This document shows, one piece after another, positions 9,111 to 18,094 of a DNA stretch of 64,000 nt. The notes beneath the pieces are model-generated. The model ran no database searches, had not been told where the DNA came from, and saw nothing but the letters and a program-made list of their open reading frames with translations. Source of the stretch: Billgrantia desiderata. Lineage in GTDB: Bacteria; Pseudomonadota; Gammaproteobacteria; Pseudomonadales; Halomonadaceae. The position numbers were made by a program, and so were the translations under genes. Location of the stretch: positions 62,001 to 126,000 of the forward strand of contig JAAQTN010000003.1 in assembly GCA_011742915.1 (NCBI GenBank). The letters are read 5' to 3'. Within the stretch, counting starts at the first letter, position 1. Each line of letters begins with the position of its first letter.

Positions 9111-9883
9111 CAGTAGCCCTCCGTCGAGCCCTTGTCCTGCTCGACGCCCAGGGTCTCGAGCAGGCTGCCGAGCAGCCCCGAGGCGCCGAAGCGGAAGTGC
9201 GCCGGGGTGATCCACTCGGCCCCCATCACCCGCTCGGCGAGCTGCAGGTAGGCGGCGGCATCCTCGGCGGTGCGCACCCCGCCGGCGGCCTTGAAGCCCA
9301 CGTCGCGGCCGCTCGCCTTGATCGCGGTGAGCAGGATCTTGGCCGCATCCAGGGTAGCGTTGACCGCCACCTTGCCGGTGGAAGTCTTGAGGAAGTCGGC
9401 GCCGCCGTCGATGGCCAGCATGCCGGCACGGTCGATCAGCCCCGCCTCCTTCAATTCGCCGGTTTCCAGGATCACCTTGAGCACGGCGTCGCCGCACTCG
9501 CGCTTGCACGCCTCGACCAGCTCGCGGCCGACCTCGGCGTCGCCCGCCATCAGCGCACGGTAGGGAAAGACCACGTCGACCTCGTCGGCGCCGGCGGCGA
9601 TGGCCGCGCGGGTCTCGGCCGCGGCGCGTTCGACGTCGGCCTCGCCGTGGGGGAAGTTGGTCACCGTGGCCACCTTGACCTTGCCGGCTAGGCCCTGTTC
9701 GTCCAGCGCCGCGCGGGCACTCTGTACGAAGGCGGGATAGACGCACACCGCCGCCGGATGACCCGCCGGTGTGTTGGCGCGGGCGCACAGCTCGCGAATG
9801 ACGGTATCGTTGTCGTCGTTGTTGAGGCTGGTAAGGTCCATCAGCGCCAGGGCCTGGCGCGCGGCCTGCTGCAGTTCGGTCAT
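9110..9883 (-). CDS. deoC: Deoxyribose-phosphate aldolase
   Basis: 257 residues of the enterobacterial DeoC type. The Schiff-base lysine region ([16 protein letters not shown]) and the [12 protein letters not shown] motif are visible. It cleaves deoxyribose 5-phosphate to acetaldehyde and glyceraldehyde 3-phosphate, the final step of the pathway encoded here. It lies 39 bp downstream of nupC on the same strand. Confidence 0.95.
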   Translation of the reverse strand: MTELQQAARQALALMDLTSLNNDDNDTVIRELCARANTPAGHPAAVCVYPAFVQSARAALDEQGLAGKVKVATVTNFPHGEADVERAAAETRAAIAAGADEVDVVFPYRALMAGDAEVGRELVEACKRECGDAVLKVILETGELKEAGLIDRAGMLAIDGGADFLKTSTGKVAVNATLDAAKILLTAIKASGRDVGFKAAGGVRTAEDAAAYLQLAERVMGAEWITPAHFRFGASGLLGSLLETLGVEQDKGSTEGY

Positions 9884-9922
9884 GACGTTACCTGTCGAAG
9901 CGAAGTGAATTGGCGGCGACCA

Positions 9923-11194
9923 TCAGATCACCCCGCCGATGGAGAGAAAGAAACCGGCAATGGCCGCCGACATCAGGTTGGAGAGGGTGCCGGCCAGCAC
10001 CGCCTTGACGCCGAAGCGGGCGATGTCGTGGCGCCGGCTCGGGGCGATGCTGCCCAGGCCGCCGAGCAGGATGGCAATCGACGAGAGATTGGCGAAGCCG
10101 CACAGGGCAAAGGAGAGAATGGCGATGGTGTGGCCGCTCATGGCCTGGCCGGTATTCGTCACTATCGCATCGCCGTCGATGTAAGGCGCCAGATTGATGT
10201 AGGCGACGAACTCGTTGACCACCAGCTTCTGGCCGATGAAGGAGCCGGCCAGGGTGGCCTCCGCCCAGGGCACGCCGAGCACGAAGGCGAGCGGCGCGAA
10301 CAGCCAGCCGAGGATCAGCTCCAGGCTCAGCTGCTCGAATCCGACCCAGCCGCCGACACCGCCGAGCATGCCGTTGATCAGCGCGATCAGCCCGATGAAG
10401 GCGAGCAGCATGGCGCCGACGTTGGCGGCCAGGCGCAGCCCGGACGAGGCCCCCGCCGCCGCCGCGTCGAGTACGTTGACCGGCCGGTCCTCGGCCTCGA
10501 TCACCTCGCTGGCCTCCTCGACGTCGTCCACCGGCTTCTCGGTCTCGGGCATGATCAGCTTGGCGAACAGCAGGCCGCCGGGGGCCGCCATGAACGAGGC
10601 CGCCACCAGATACTCCATGGGAATGCCCAGCGCCGCATAGCCGGCCAGCACCGAGCCCGCCACCGAGGCCAGCCCGCCGCACATCACCGCGAACAGCTGC
10701 GAGGGGGTCATGCGGGCGATGAAGGGGCGCACCACCAGCGGCGCCTCGGTCTGACCGACGAAGATGTTGGCAGTGGCCGATAGCGACTCGGTGCGCGAGG
10801 TGCCCAGCGCCTTCTGCAGCGCGCCGCCGAGGATGCGGATCACCCACTGCATGATGCCGATGTAGTAGAGCACGGCGATCAGCGAGGAGAAGAAGATGAT
10901 CACCGGCAGCACCTTGATGGCGAAGACGAAGCCGATGTTGCCGGTATCGGCGAGGCCACCGAAGAGGAAGTCGATGCCGTCGTTGGCGTAGAGCACCACC
11001 TGGCTGACCCCGGCGGAAATGGTCTGCAGCACCGTCTGACCGAACGGCACGTAGAGCACGAAGGCGCCGATCCCGGCCTGGATGGCGAAGGCGCCACCCA
11101 CGGTTCGCAGGCGGATGGCCCCACGGTTGGTGGAAAAGATGAGAGCGATGACGATCAGTGTCGCCATGCCGACCAGGCTCATGATGGCAGTCAT
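9923..11194 (-). CDS. nupC: Concentrative nucleoside transporter, NupC type
   Basis: 423 residues, highly hydrophobic throughout, with CNT-family landmarks [13 protein letters not shown] and NEFVAYINL. It imports nucleosides with a cation gradient and heads the deo operon, so uptake and breakdown are cotranscribed. The chosen ATG follows AAGGAAGGATTCC on the coding strand. A charged insertion (about residues 225-245, [19 protein letters not shown]) lies between membrane segments. Confidence 0.92.
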   Translation of the reverse strand: MTAIMSLVGMATLIVIALIFSTNRGAIRLRTVGGAFAIQAGIGAFVLYVPFGQTVLQTISAGVSQVVLYANDGIDFLFGGLADTGNIGFVFAIKVLPVIIFFSSLIAVLYYIGIMQWVIRILGGALQKALGTSRTESLSATANIFVGQTEAPLVVRPFIARMTPSQLFAVMCGGLASVAGSVLAGYAALGIPMEYLVAASFMAAPGGLLFAKLIMPETEKPVDDVEEASEVIEAEDRPVNVLDAAAAGASSGLRLAANVGAMLLAFIGLIALINGMLGGVGGWVGFEQLSLELILGWLFAPLAFVLGVPWAEATLAGSFIGQKLVVNEFVAYINLAPYIDGDAIVTNTGQAMSGHTIAILSFALCGFANLSSIAILLGGLGSIAPSRRHDIARFGVKAVLAGTLSNLMSAAIAGFFLSIGGVI

Positions 11195-11303
11195 GGAATC
11201 CTTCCTTTGGTGCCGGCGGCGATGTGCCAGGACCCGCCGCATCTGGTTGTCGTGATATCAGCGCAGGGGAAGACTGCACGAATGTGAAAAATATAACATC
11301 CGC

Positions 11304-11319
11304 TGTAACAGTTCCAACA
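11304..11319. promoter_or_regulatory. Candidate DeoR operator upstream of nupC-deo operon
   Basis: Read on the minus strand, TGTTGGAACTGTTACA agrees at 12 of 16 positions with the E. coli DeoR operator TGTTAGAATTCTAACA. It lies about 115 bp upstream of nupC. A DeoR-family gene is encoded at 13.8 kb. The match is imperfect and the assignment is an inference. Confidence 0.35.
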
Positions 11320-11338
11320 TTTGCCTTGCACAAACGCC

Positions 11339-11371
11339 GAAGCCGCCATCGCTGGATGGCGGCTTCTTTTT
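11339..11371 (+). terminator. Rho-independent terminator on the plus strand without an upstream plus-strand gene
   Basis: A perfect 12-bp stem (GAAGCCGCCATC / GATGGCGGCTTC, loop GCTG) is followed by TTTTT. It is oriented for plus-strand transcription, yet the only gene upstream on that strand is 6 kb away. It may end a small RNA made from the region in front of nupC, or be a remnant. Confidence 0.6.
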
Positions 11372-11391
11372 CCTTGCGGACGATCAGGCAG

Positions 11392-11523
11392 TCAGGCAGT
11401 GACTGTCGGAGACGTGACCTTGAGCGGCTTCAGCCGAAGTTCTTGCGCAGCGGCTTCGAGCACGTCGCCGATGGCGAAGGTGCTCGCGCCGTAACAGTCG
11501 CTCAGCGATACGCCGCTTGTCGC
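11392..11523 (-). pseudogene. 43-codon in-frame coding-like tail after the glycosyltransferase stop
   Basis: Directly after the TAA of the glycosyltransferase the same frame stays open for 43 codons (ATSGVSLSDCYGASTFAIGD...) and ends in TGA. Third codon positions are mostly G or C, as in real genes here. It could be the remnant of another gene fused or deleted at this point, or an ancestral C-terminal extension. I do not recognise the sequence. Confidence 0.25.
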
Positions 11524-12441
11524 TTATTCGGTTTTCTTCATCCACTTCCTCAGCCAGTGGTAGTACGGCTGGGGTACCAGCAGGCCGAGGGCAAGGAGTC
11601 CGTCCCGCAAGCGCAAGCCCGGCAGCGAAAGGGCCGCGAGTTCGGGCCTGACCGAGCGGCCGTGCCGCTTCTTTTCCACCGCCCAGGCTAGCACCATTCG
11701 ATTGATCGACGCCCGCAGATAGCGCATCTCGAGCCGGCTTAGCCGCCCTGCGTATACAGGCAGCAGGTCTCCCCCCGGGGGAACGTGATCCAGGGGTTCG
11801 TCACTGGGCGTTCCATTATCGAGCAACAACAAGCTGGTGACGGTGTCGTCGTAGTGAATGCGCTCGAGCTCACAGAGTGCCTTCAGCCAGAAGTAGAGAT
11901 TGGCTTCCTGGCGATAGCGCTCGGCGGGAAAGCCGCCCAGTGCCAGGAACCGGTCACGCCGAATGCAGGCGCCGCTCAAATGGATGTAATCGCCATGGGA
12001 GAGCGCCTTCAGCGCCTCGCGGCGCGGCAGCACGCCGGAAGGGATCGTCTCCTGTGCCATCAGTCGCTGATGGCCTTTCATCCGCTGGAAGGCGTTGACG
12101 AACAGGTCGATCTCGGGATGTTTGGCAATGGCGTCAGCAAAGCGGGACAGATGGTCGAAGAGCAGGATGTCGCCTGCGTTGAAGAATACCAACCATGGCG
12201 CCTGGGCCTGTTCGGCTCCGACATTGCGCGCGGCATCGGCATCGTTCAACTCGGAGCGATAGAGACGCAGCCGCGCTTTCTGCGCATGCTTTTCGAGCAG
12301 CTCCATGGAGCCGTCAGTAGATCCCGCATCCACCGCCACGATTTCGAAATCGCGAAAAGTCTGCTGGAGAAGGCTGGAAAGCGAGGCCGCCAGCGTATCC
12401 ATTCTGTTGTAGACGGCAACCACGATGGAAAAGAGCGCCAT
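11524..12441 (-). CDS. Glycosyltransferase family 2
   Basis: 305 residues. The N-terminus MALFSIVVAVYNRMDTLAASL, the EIVAVDAGSTDGSMELL nucleotide-sugar site, ARNVGAEQAQAPWLVFFNAGD (DXD-equivalent N-A-G-D) and the LSGACIRRDRFLALGGFP acceptor region are typical of GT-A fold family 2 enzymes. It probably adds a sugar to a cell-surface polysaccharide. It stands alone, without other polysaccharide genes, next to an AT-richer scar, so it may be the survivor of a larger locus. Ribosome-binding site GGAG lies about 9 bases before the ATG. The sugar and acceptor cannot be told. Confidence 0.85.
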   Translation of the reverse strand: MALFSIVVAVYNRMDTLAASLSSLLQQTFRDFEIVAVDAGSTDGSMELLEKHAQKARLRLYRSELNDADAARNVGAEQAQAPWLVFFNAGDILLFDHLSRFADAIAKHPEIDLFVNAFQRMKGHQRLMAQETIPSGVLPRREALKALSHGDYIHLSGACIRRDRFLALGGFPAERYRQEANLYFWLKALCELERIHYDDTVTSLLLLDNGTPSDEPLDHVPPGGDLLPVYAGRLSRLEMRYLRASINRMVLAWAVEKKRHGRSVRPELAALSLPGLRLRDGLLALGLLVPQPYYHWLRKWMKKTE

Positions 12442-12443
12442 AG

Positions 12444-12857
12444 TCAGTGGCTCCGGCGGCTATGCCAGCAAAAGATCAGCAGCTCGAGCCGGGCAGCACG
12501 CCGCGTCATCGGGTACATCGGTAACTCCAAACCTGCATAGGTCGCTTTCATGGCCATGCTCCACTCGGCTACGGCTCGCCTGGGTAATGAGATCAGCTGA
12601 AGAAGGGGTCGTGGATACACTGGTTCCGCTTCGACAGATGCTTGAGGACATCCGGGCCGGCCGCCAGCCCGGCCCGGAGAGAAAATGGTCGAGTTTTTCC
12701 AGCGATTCGTCGAATCGGCTCTCATTGATATGTCCGCCTGAATAGGGCACATCCAGACATTAAAAGAAGTCCGAATGTCAAGGGAGTACATAGCCAGCCG
12801 TGCTGCACTTTCAAGCGGAGACCGCTCGTTCGACCCATGACAGGTCTGAGAATCCAT
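12444..12857 (-). CDS. Doubtful ORF upstream of the glycosyltransferase
   Basis: A 137-codon frame that ends three bases before the glycosyltransferase start. The first half is atypical in composition. The second half (ISLPRRAVAEWSMAMKATYAGLELPMYPMTRRAARLELLIF) has codon use closer to real genes, so it may be the 3' end of a broken gene. No family recognised. I would not treat it as a confirmed gene. Confidence 0.2.
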   Translation of the reverse strand: MDSQTCHGSNERSPLESAARLAMYSLDIRTSFNVWMCPIQADISMRADSTNRWKNSTIFSPGRAGGRPGCPQASVEAEPVYPRPLLQLISLPRRAVAEWSMAMKATYAGLELPMYPMTRRAARLELLIFCWHSRRSH

Positions 12858-13760
12858 TTGACTAGCTCACATCATCGTTGTTCCATTTCCCTATGAGATC
12901 CCATTGACACGCTACCGCCCGGATTCTTGGCAGCTATCCGAAGCCTTTCTTCTCTTTTTGTCTAACGCCGCCATTCTTTTGCTTACCTTTTGTAATAATC
13001 CAGAATGAATGTAAATGGCATCTTGCTGCAGCCAAAGATACGTTCAGGCTACATTGACGCTTCGATGTCATCAGATGGTTTTAAGGTCATCCAGAGTCTG
13101 AAAATGGATGACACAAAAAAGCTAAGTAGCAGGGAAGGCGACTATGCCAATCTTATGAAACAAACATCAGGGAGAAGCGTGAGAAAACTCCTTAAGCTAG
13201 TGAGGGTGAAGGTCTAATATAGAGCGACAACAAAGAGTTGGAACTATGCCTGCGGCCAGAGCCTAGCTGTCATAGCCGCCGGGTCCACTCCCGGTTGGCT
13301 TCGCCCAGCAGACGGTGTGTCTTTTTTAACTTCTCCGAAGGGCGACAATAAGGCTCGGGAATATCGCACCCAGCCCCTTGGGCCAGCCAGTGACCCAAGC
13401 GCATGACCTTGCCCATCGCCTGCGGCCAACGTTCGACGTGTTCGCGGCGTGGCCATCGTTCATGATCAAAATCTGATCAGCATCTACAAGGTGCTGCGTT
13501 TCGAGTTAGCGCGCCACATGGCGGGAAACGTGGGGCCCTATGATAGATGTTGCCGCGGCACACCACCAGGATGGAACCGAACTGCCAGCCTCCTTGTATG
13601 CCACAAAGGGATGCCACGAAAGGTGAAAGGCGGGGCTCTCGTGTGGGCGATACCGTTGCGTGAGGTCGAAAGTGGAAAATACTCGTCGCCTGGCTCAGCA
13701 TAGGGCCAGCCAAAGCGATCTTCGAGTCAAGTCGTGGAGTGTGAAGTTGGAGAGCAGCGA
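12858..13760. other. AT-richer intergenic scar of about 0.9 kb
   Basis: No convincing intact gene. GC content is visibly lower than in the flanks. A 70-codon plus-strand frame (13005-13217) has no ribosome-binding site and no recognisable family. A minus-strand remnant is listed separately at 13270-13476. The phrase GCCTGCGGCCA occurs twice (about 13250 and 13420). This looks like debris of a mobile element or a decayed gene block upstream of the DeoR-family gene. Confidence 0.5.
13270..13476 (-). pseudogene. C-terminal gene remnant, about 68 codons, no start codon
   Basis: A minus-strand frame without a usable start reads SDFDHERWPRREHVERW, then QAMGKVMRLGHWLAQG, ending in HRLLGEANREWTRRL and TGA. 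The composition looks protein-like, unlike the overlapping frames. It may be the end of a transposase or another decayed gene, but I do not recognise it. Confidence 0.3.
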
Positions 13761-14510
13761 ATGAAAGACCGCAGCGCCATGCGCCTGGCCCGTCTGCAGC
13801 AGGCACTGGCCGGTGGCGGCACCCTCCCCCTCGGCGAGGCCGCTCAGATGTGCGGCGTCTCCGAGATGACCATTCGTCGTGACTTGGCCGCAAGCGACGG
13901 CGCCATGATCCTGCTCGGTGGACGCCTGGTCATGGCCAATCACTATGCGCCGGTGTATGACCTCGACCAGCAGCAGGACAGCCACACCCTGGCCAAGCGC
14001 AGGCTCTGCGAACGGGCCGCCGGCTTCATCGAAGACGGCGACACCCTGTTCATCGACTGCGGCACCACCCTGCTGCCCCTGGCGGGCCTGCTCGGCGAGC
14101 GCCGCCAGCTCACCGTGGTGACCTACGCACTCAATGTCGCCAATGCCGTGAGCCTGATACCCGACGTACGCCTGGTACTGCTGGGCGGCCTCTATCACAC
14201 CACCTCGCACTCCTTCGGCAGCGACGACATGAGCGCGGCGATCAAGCGCCTGGGCATCAATCGCGCCTTCATTTCGGCCGCCGGGGTACACGCCGAGCGC
14301 GGCGTGAGCTGCTTTCACTTCCACGAAGTCGCCCCCAAGCAAGCCGCCATCGCCTGCGCCGAGCAGCGCCTGCTGGTGGTGGACGAAAGCAAGATCGGCC
14401 AGGTGCGCCCGGCCTACTTCGCCCGCCTCGACGACTTCGACGTGGTCATCACCGACGGCGACATGGCGCTACCGCCGGCCAACGGCGGCCCCAGAATCGT
14501 CGCCGCCTGA
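13761..14510 (+). CDS. deoR: DeoR-family transcriptional regulator, probable deo-operon repressor
   Basis: 249 residues, close to E. coli DeoR (252). The N-terminal helix-turn-helix reads LPLGEAAQMCGVSEMTIRRDL, followed by the sugar-phosphate-sensing domain with DCGTTLLPLA and VVDESKIGQVRPAYFARL. The protein lacks the GG(A/C)R hinge usual in sugar-operon DeoR proteins (it has LLGGRLVM), as E. coli-type DeoR does. The start at 13761 has GGAGAG eleven bases upstream; an ATG nine codons earlier is less likely. Its closeness to the deo genes suggests it is their deoxyribose 5-phosphate-responsive repressor. The call as DeoR itself is inference. Confidence 0.75.
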   Translation: MKDRSAMRLARLQQALAGGGTLPLGEAAQMCGVSEMTIRRDLAASDGAMILLGGRLVMANHYAPVYDLDQQQDSHTLAKRRLCERAAGFIEDGDTLFIDCGTTLLPLAGLLGERRQLTVVTYALNVANAVSLIPDVRLVLLGGLYHTTSHSFGSDDMSAAIKRLGINRAFISAAGVHAERGVSCFHFHEVAPKQAAIACAEQRLLVVDESKIGQVRPAYFARLDDFDVVITDGDMALPPANGGPRIVAA

Positions 14511-14523
14511 CCCGGACACGACT

Positions 14524-14544
14524 AAGCCGGAACAAGTCCGGCTT
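14524..14544 (+). terminator. Hairpin after deoR
   Basis: Inverted repeat AAGCCGGA / TCCGGCTT with loop ACAAG, 13 bp after the deoR stop, with a short pyrimidine tail. It probably terminates deoR. Confidence 0.55.
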
Positions 14545-14597
14545 CTGGGGGCATAGCATGTCCGTGCAGACAGTTTCAGAAAGTGCTGGTCAGCTTG

Positions 14598-14930
14598 GCG
14601 AGCGAGATGAAGCGGCTATGTTCGTTCCCGACGAACCAACGCACTTCCCACATCCCTGTGGGTCGCAAGGCGCACGGAGCGCAGTACCGAGCGAAGCGAC
14701 AAACAGCCGTAGGCTGGCCCCGAAGGGGCGAGAAGCCGAAGGCTGCGAGTCAACCGGAGCCTATGGGGTATAGGTGAGGATTCCGACGGTCCGACGCTTC
14801 GGCACCGCGCACAAATTCGTCGGGAACGAATTTGAACAGCCTTTAGGCTGGCCCGAAGGGTAGCCGCCAGGGATGGCGGCTATAGCGCAGCGATTCGCTC
14901 GCGCAGCCAGCTGTACAGTGCTTTCTTAGC
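14598..14930. repeat. Interspersed intergenic repeat, copy 2 (expanded)
   Basis: Opposite orientation to the copy at 5226-5369 and again between convergent genes (deoR and nrdJb). The same blocks appear in the same order but are separated by extra sequence: GCGAGCGAGATGAAGCG, CGCAAGGCGCACGGAGC, the block around CGGAGCCTATGGGGTATAGG, then AGCGATTCGCTCGCGCAGCC. Its end overlaps the nrdJb stop codon. About 330 bp, roughly twice copy 1, so it holds insertions. Confidence 0.65.
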
Positions 14931-15681
14931 CGCACTTGGACCAGCCACAGCCCGCATAGCAGGTAGGACATCCATCCATCATGATCAGCTCGCCGCGGCA
15001 CTCCGGGCAGTGGCCCACCACCGTGGGGCCGTCGCCCTTCTCGTCGGCGACTGCCGCCTTGGCCTGCTTCTCGGCCTGCGCCTCCTCTTCCGGGGTGGGC
15101 GGCTGCCAGGGATGACCGTGGGTCAGGCGGTGGGCGTAGCGGCGTACCAGCTCCTCCACCGGCACCTGGTTGCCGTCCTGATCGAGGAAGCCGCGGCGGT
15201 AGAGGATCTGCTGGATCGACCAGGCGATGGCCGCCACTTCGGAGTCGTGGAACATCGGCTTGCCCCAGCGGTTCATGCCGCAGCGCACCAGGCCCTTGTC
15301 CCACGCCACCTTGCGCAGGTCGGCCACCGCCTGGGTGACATAGCCACCGCGGGCGGCCAGCGACAGGCTGCGCATGGTGGCGGTGATCCACTGGTGCTCG
15401 CTGGAGAGCTGGCCGGAGGGGAAGAAGAACTCCACCGGGCGTTCGATCACCACGCGCTTGCCGTCGAGCACGCCTTCCACCGGCATGAAGGAGACCAGCA
15501 GGTAGACCTTCTTGCGGCCTTCGGCGCCGACGTAGGAGATCTTCTCGGAGACGGCTTCCAGCGTCCCTTCCGGGCGCGAGGGAATGCGTACCGTGAGCGG
15601 GTTCTCGTCGGCCAGCGGCGCCTCTTGCACCGCCTTCTTGACGCTGTAGGAAACGATCTTGGACTTGATTTCGACGGCCAT
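14926..15681 (-). CDS. nrdJb: Class II ribonucleotide reductase, small C-terminal subunit NrdJb
   Basis: 251 residues from MAVEIKSKIVSYSVKK; an in-frame upstream ATG lies in repeat-like sequence and is rejected. The sequence matches the C-terminal part of the adenosylcobalamin-dependent NrdJ, which in Pseudomonas is a separate chain. It carries the cysteine-rich tail CPECRGELIMMDGCPTCYAG...WSKCG, which supplies the redox cysteines that re-reduce the active site. It belongs with the nrdJa gene 264 bp upstream. Class II reductase works with or without oxygen, complementing class III NrdD at 2.5 kb. Confidence 0.88.
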   Translation of the reverse strand: MAVEIKSKIVSYSVKKAVQEAPLADENPLTVRIPSRPEGTLEAVSEKISYVGAEGRKKVYLLVSFMPVEGVLDGKRVVIERPVEFFFPSGQLSSEHQWITATMRSLSLAARGGYVTQAVADLRKVAWDKGLVRCGMNRWGKPMFHDSEVAAIAWSIQQILYRRGFLDQDGNQVPVEELVRRYAHRLTHGHPWQPPTPEEEAQAEKQAKAAVADEKGDGPTVVGHCPECRGELIMMDGCPTCYAGCGWSKCG

Positions 15682-15689
15682 CACGGGGC

Positions 15690-15945
15690 TCCTGCGGAAA
15701 AAGGTTGAACGGCACACAGCGGCTCGGAGCTGATCCGTCGACACGTCTGCGAGGAGGCGCTGTAAATACATCCCTGTACGCTATCTACGCCCTGCTTCGC
15801 TCTCGCGTCCTGCTCCACTCGCAGGACCGGTGCTGGCCATCCATGGCCAGCCCGTTCGGAGCAGTGCTCCTCACCCATGGCGTAGAACCTCCTCTTCGAC
15901 GTGTCCCCGGCGCCCCTCGCTACCGGCTGTTGGGAGAACGCAGGC
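15690..15945. repeat. Intergenic spacer between nrdJa and nrdJb with palindromes, probable dispersed element
   Basis: The 264-bp spacer holds a near-perfect palindrome (GCTGGCCAT-CC-ATGGCCAGC at 15831-15850), a second one (GGAGCAGTGCTCC at 15859-15871) and an outer repeat GGCGTAG / CTACGCC (near 15880 and 15792). It contains no gene. The structure resembles dispersed intergenic elements and separates two subunits of one enzyme. That it is repeated elsewhere in the genome cannot be checked here. Confidence 0.4.
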
Positions 15946-18057
15946 TTACCACTTGCCATAGGTGCCTTCCTTCAGCGCGTCGTACAGGTTCGCTGCGTTG
16001 TGCTCTTCGCCGTCGTAAACCACCTTCTCGTCGCCGGCCAGCTCCAGCGTCTCGCCGTTCTCCAGCTCGAACACGTAGGTGGTGTTCTTGAGGTCGTCCT
16101 CGCGCACCAGCACGCCCTGGAACGCCTCGGGATTGAAGCGGAAGGTGGTGCAGCCCTTGAGCTTGCTCTCGTAGGCGTCCAGGTAGAGGTCCTTGAACTG
16201 CTCGAAGGGGAACTCGGTGGGCACGTTGACCGTCTTGGAGATCGCCGAGTCGACCCACGCCTGGGCCGCCGCCTGCACCGCCACGTGCTGGGTCGGGGTG
16301 ACCGCATCGGCGGTGATGAAGTAGTCCGGCAGGTCGCTCTCCACCGCGTCGCTGGCAATGAAGTGGCGGTAGGCGGCGAGCTCGAAGGAGACCACCTCCA
16401 CCTGCTCCTTGGTCTTCTTGCCCGACTGGATGACGTTGCGGAAGTAGCGGTGCGAGAACGATGGCTCGATGCCGTTGGAGGCGTTGTTGCCCAGCGACAG
16501 CGAAATGGTGCCGGTCGGCGCGATGGAGCTGTGGTGGGTGAAGCGCGCGCCGTGCTCGGCCAGTGCCGCGACCAGCTCCGGCTCCACCTCGGCGACCTTC
16601 TGCATGTAGCGGCTGTAGCGCGCGTGCAGGATGCGCCCCGGCACCTTGTCGCCGATCTCGTAGCCGTCCTTCGCCAGCTCCGGACGCTCGCGCATCATCT
16701 TCGGCGTGATCTCGAAGTCCTCGGCGAGTATCGGCGCCATGCCCTTCTCGCGGGAGAGTTCCAGTGCCTGCTTCCAGCCCTCGATGGCCAGGTTGCGGCT
16801 CACCTCTTCGGTGAAGGCCAGCGATTCGGCCGAGCCGTAGGGGATCTTGAGCATGGTCAGGGTCGAGCCGAGGCCGAGGAAGCCCATGCCATGACGACGC
16901 TTGGCCTCGATCTCACGGCGCTGGCCGGACAGCGGCAGGCCGCTGATCTCGACCACGTTGTCGAGCATGCGGGTGAAGATCGCCACCACCTGGCGGTAGC
17001 GCTCCCAGTCGAAGCGCGGCTTCTTGCCGAAGGGGTCGATGACGAAGCGGGTCAGGTTGACCGAGCCCAGCAGGCAGGCGCCTTCCGGCGGCAGCGGCTG
17101 CTCGCCGCAGGGGTTGGTGGCGCGGATCTCCTCGCAGAACCAGTTGTTGTTCATGCGGTTGACCTGGTCGATCAGGATGAAGCCCGGTTCGGCGAAGTCG
17201 TAGGTGGAACGCATGATGGTGTCCCACAGCTCGCGGGCCTTGATCACCTCGACGATGCGGCAGGCCACCCGCCCCTCGGCGTCCACCGTGTAACCCTCCT
17301 CGACCACCGGCCAGTCGCGGTAGATCAGGTCCTCGGGCTTGACGTCATCCTTCTCGCCGGCGTGCAGCGGGAAGGCCAGCGGCCAGTCGGCGTCGTTCTT
17401 CACCGCCTCCATGAACTCGTCGGTGATCAGCAGCGAGAGGTTGAACTGGCGCAGCCGACCGGCTTCGCGCTTGGCCTCGATGAAGGTGCGCACGTCGGGG
17501 TGGCCGACGTCGAAGGTGCCCATCTGCGCACCGCGGCGGCCGCCCGCCGAGGCCACGGTGAAGCACATCTTGTCGTAGATATCCATGAACGCCAGCGGGC
17601 CGTTGGTGCCGGCGCCGGCGCCGAACACGAAGGCGCCCTTGTGGCGCAGGGTGGAGAATTCGTAGCCGATGCCGCAGCCCGCCTTGAGGGTCATGCCGGC
17701 ATCCACCACCGAGGAGAGGATGTCGTGCATGGAGTCGCGGATGGTGCGCGAGACGGTGCAGTTGATCAGGCTCACCGCCGGCTTGTAGTCCTCGGCGCCG
17801 GCGTTGGACATGATGCGCCCGGCCGGAATGGCGCCGTTCTCCAGCGCCCAGCGGAACTTGGGCAGCCACTCCTCGGCCTTGTCGCCTTCCACCGCGGCGA
17901 GGGCACGCGCGACGCGCTCCCAGGTCGCTGCCACATCCTTGTCGACGGGGCGGCCATGACGATCCTTGAGCCGATACTTGGAGTCCCAGATATCGCGTGA
18001 GGGCACTTGCATAGGCACCTCGAGGGATGTCTTGACGGCCTTGGTGGAAGTACTCAT
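15946..18057 (-). CDS. nrdJa: Class II (adenosylcobalamin-dependent) ribonucleoside-diphosphate reductase, catalytic subunit NrdJa
   Basis: 703 residues. Landmarks: SNAGAEDYKPAVSLINCTVS (first active-site cysteine), AGCGIGYEFSTLR, NPCGEQPLPPEGACLLGS (catalytic thiyl cysteine region) and APTGTISL. The chain ends at KEGTYGKW, and the remaining redox-active tail is on nrdJb, as in the split Pseudomonas enzyme. It starts at MSTSTKAVKT after GGAG. It lies 37 bp downstream of ubiT on the same strand, so both may be read from the FNR-boxed ubiT promoter. No cobalamin riboswitch fits in this gap. Confidence 0.92.
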   Translation of the reverse strand: MSTSTKAVKTSLEVPMQVPSRDIWDSKYRLKDRHGRPVDKDVAATWERVARALAAVEGDKAEEWLPKFRWALENGAIPAGRIMSNAGAEDYKPAVSLINCTVSRTIRDSMHDILSSVVDAGMTLKAGCGIGYEFSTLRHKGAFVFGAGAGTNGPLAFMDIYDKMCFTVASAGGRRGAQMGTFDVGHPDVRTFIEAKREAGRLRQFNLSLLITDEFMEAVKNDADWPLAFPLHAGEKDDVKPEDLIYRDWPVVEEGYTVDAEGRVACRIVEVIKARELWDTIMRSTYDFAEPGFILIDQVNRMNNNWFCEEIRATNPCGEQPLPPEGACLLGSVNLTRFVIDPFGKKPRFDWERYRQVVAIFTRMLDNVVEISGLPLSGQRREIEAKRRHGMGFLGLGSTLTMLKIPYGSAESLAFTEEVSRNLAIEGWKQALELSREKGMAPILAEDFEITPKMMRERPELAKDGYEIGDKVPGRILHARYSRYMQKVAEVEPELVAALAEHGARFTHHSSIAPTGTISLSLGNNASNGIEPSFSHRYFRNVIQSGKKTKEQVEVVSFELAAYRHFIASDAVESDLPDYFITADAVTPTQHVAVQAAAQAWVDSAISKTVNVPTEFPFEQFKDLYLDAYESKLKGCTTFRFNPEAFQGVLVREDDLKNTTYVFELENGETLELAGDEKVVYDGEEHNAANLYDALKEGTYGKW

Positions 18058-18094
18058 GCAGGAATCTCCAGTAAGGGTCAAAAATTCGAATCGT

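Noticed and set aside
13005..13217. 70-codon plus-strand ORF in the AT-rich gap
   Set aside because: No ribosome-binding site, no family resemblance, composition like the surrounding noncoding DNA.
15901..18000. Long open frame antisense to nrdJa, and similar long antisense frames opposite nosZ, ccmF, vgrG and nirS
   Set aside because: High GC with G/C-rich third positions makes the opposite frames open. The encoded sequences are low-complexity (His, Gly, Ala, Val rich), and the sense genes are certain.
18058..18094. Cobalamin riboswitch in front of nrdJa
   Set aside because: Only 37 bp separate ubiT and nrdJa, too short for a riboswitch, and none is seen in the ubiT leader.
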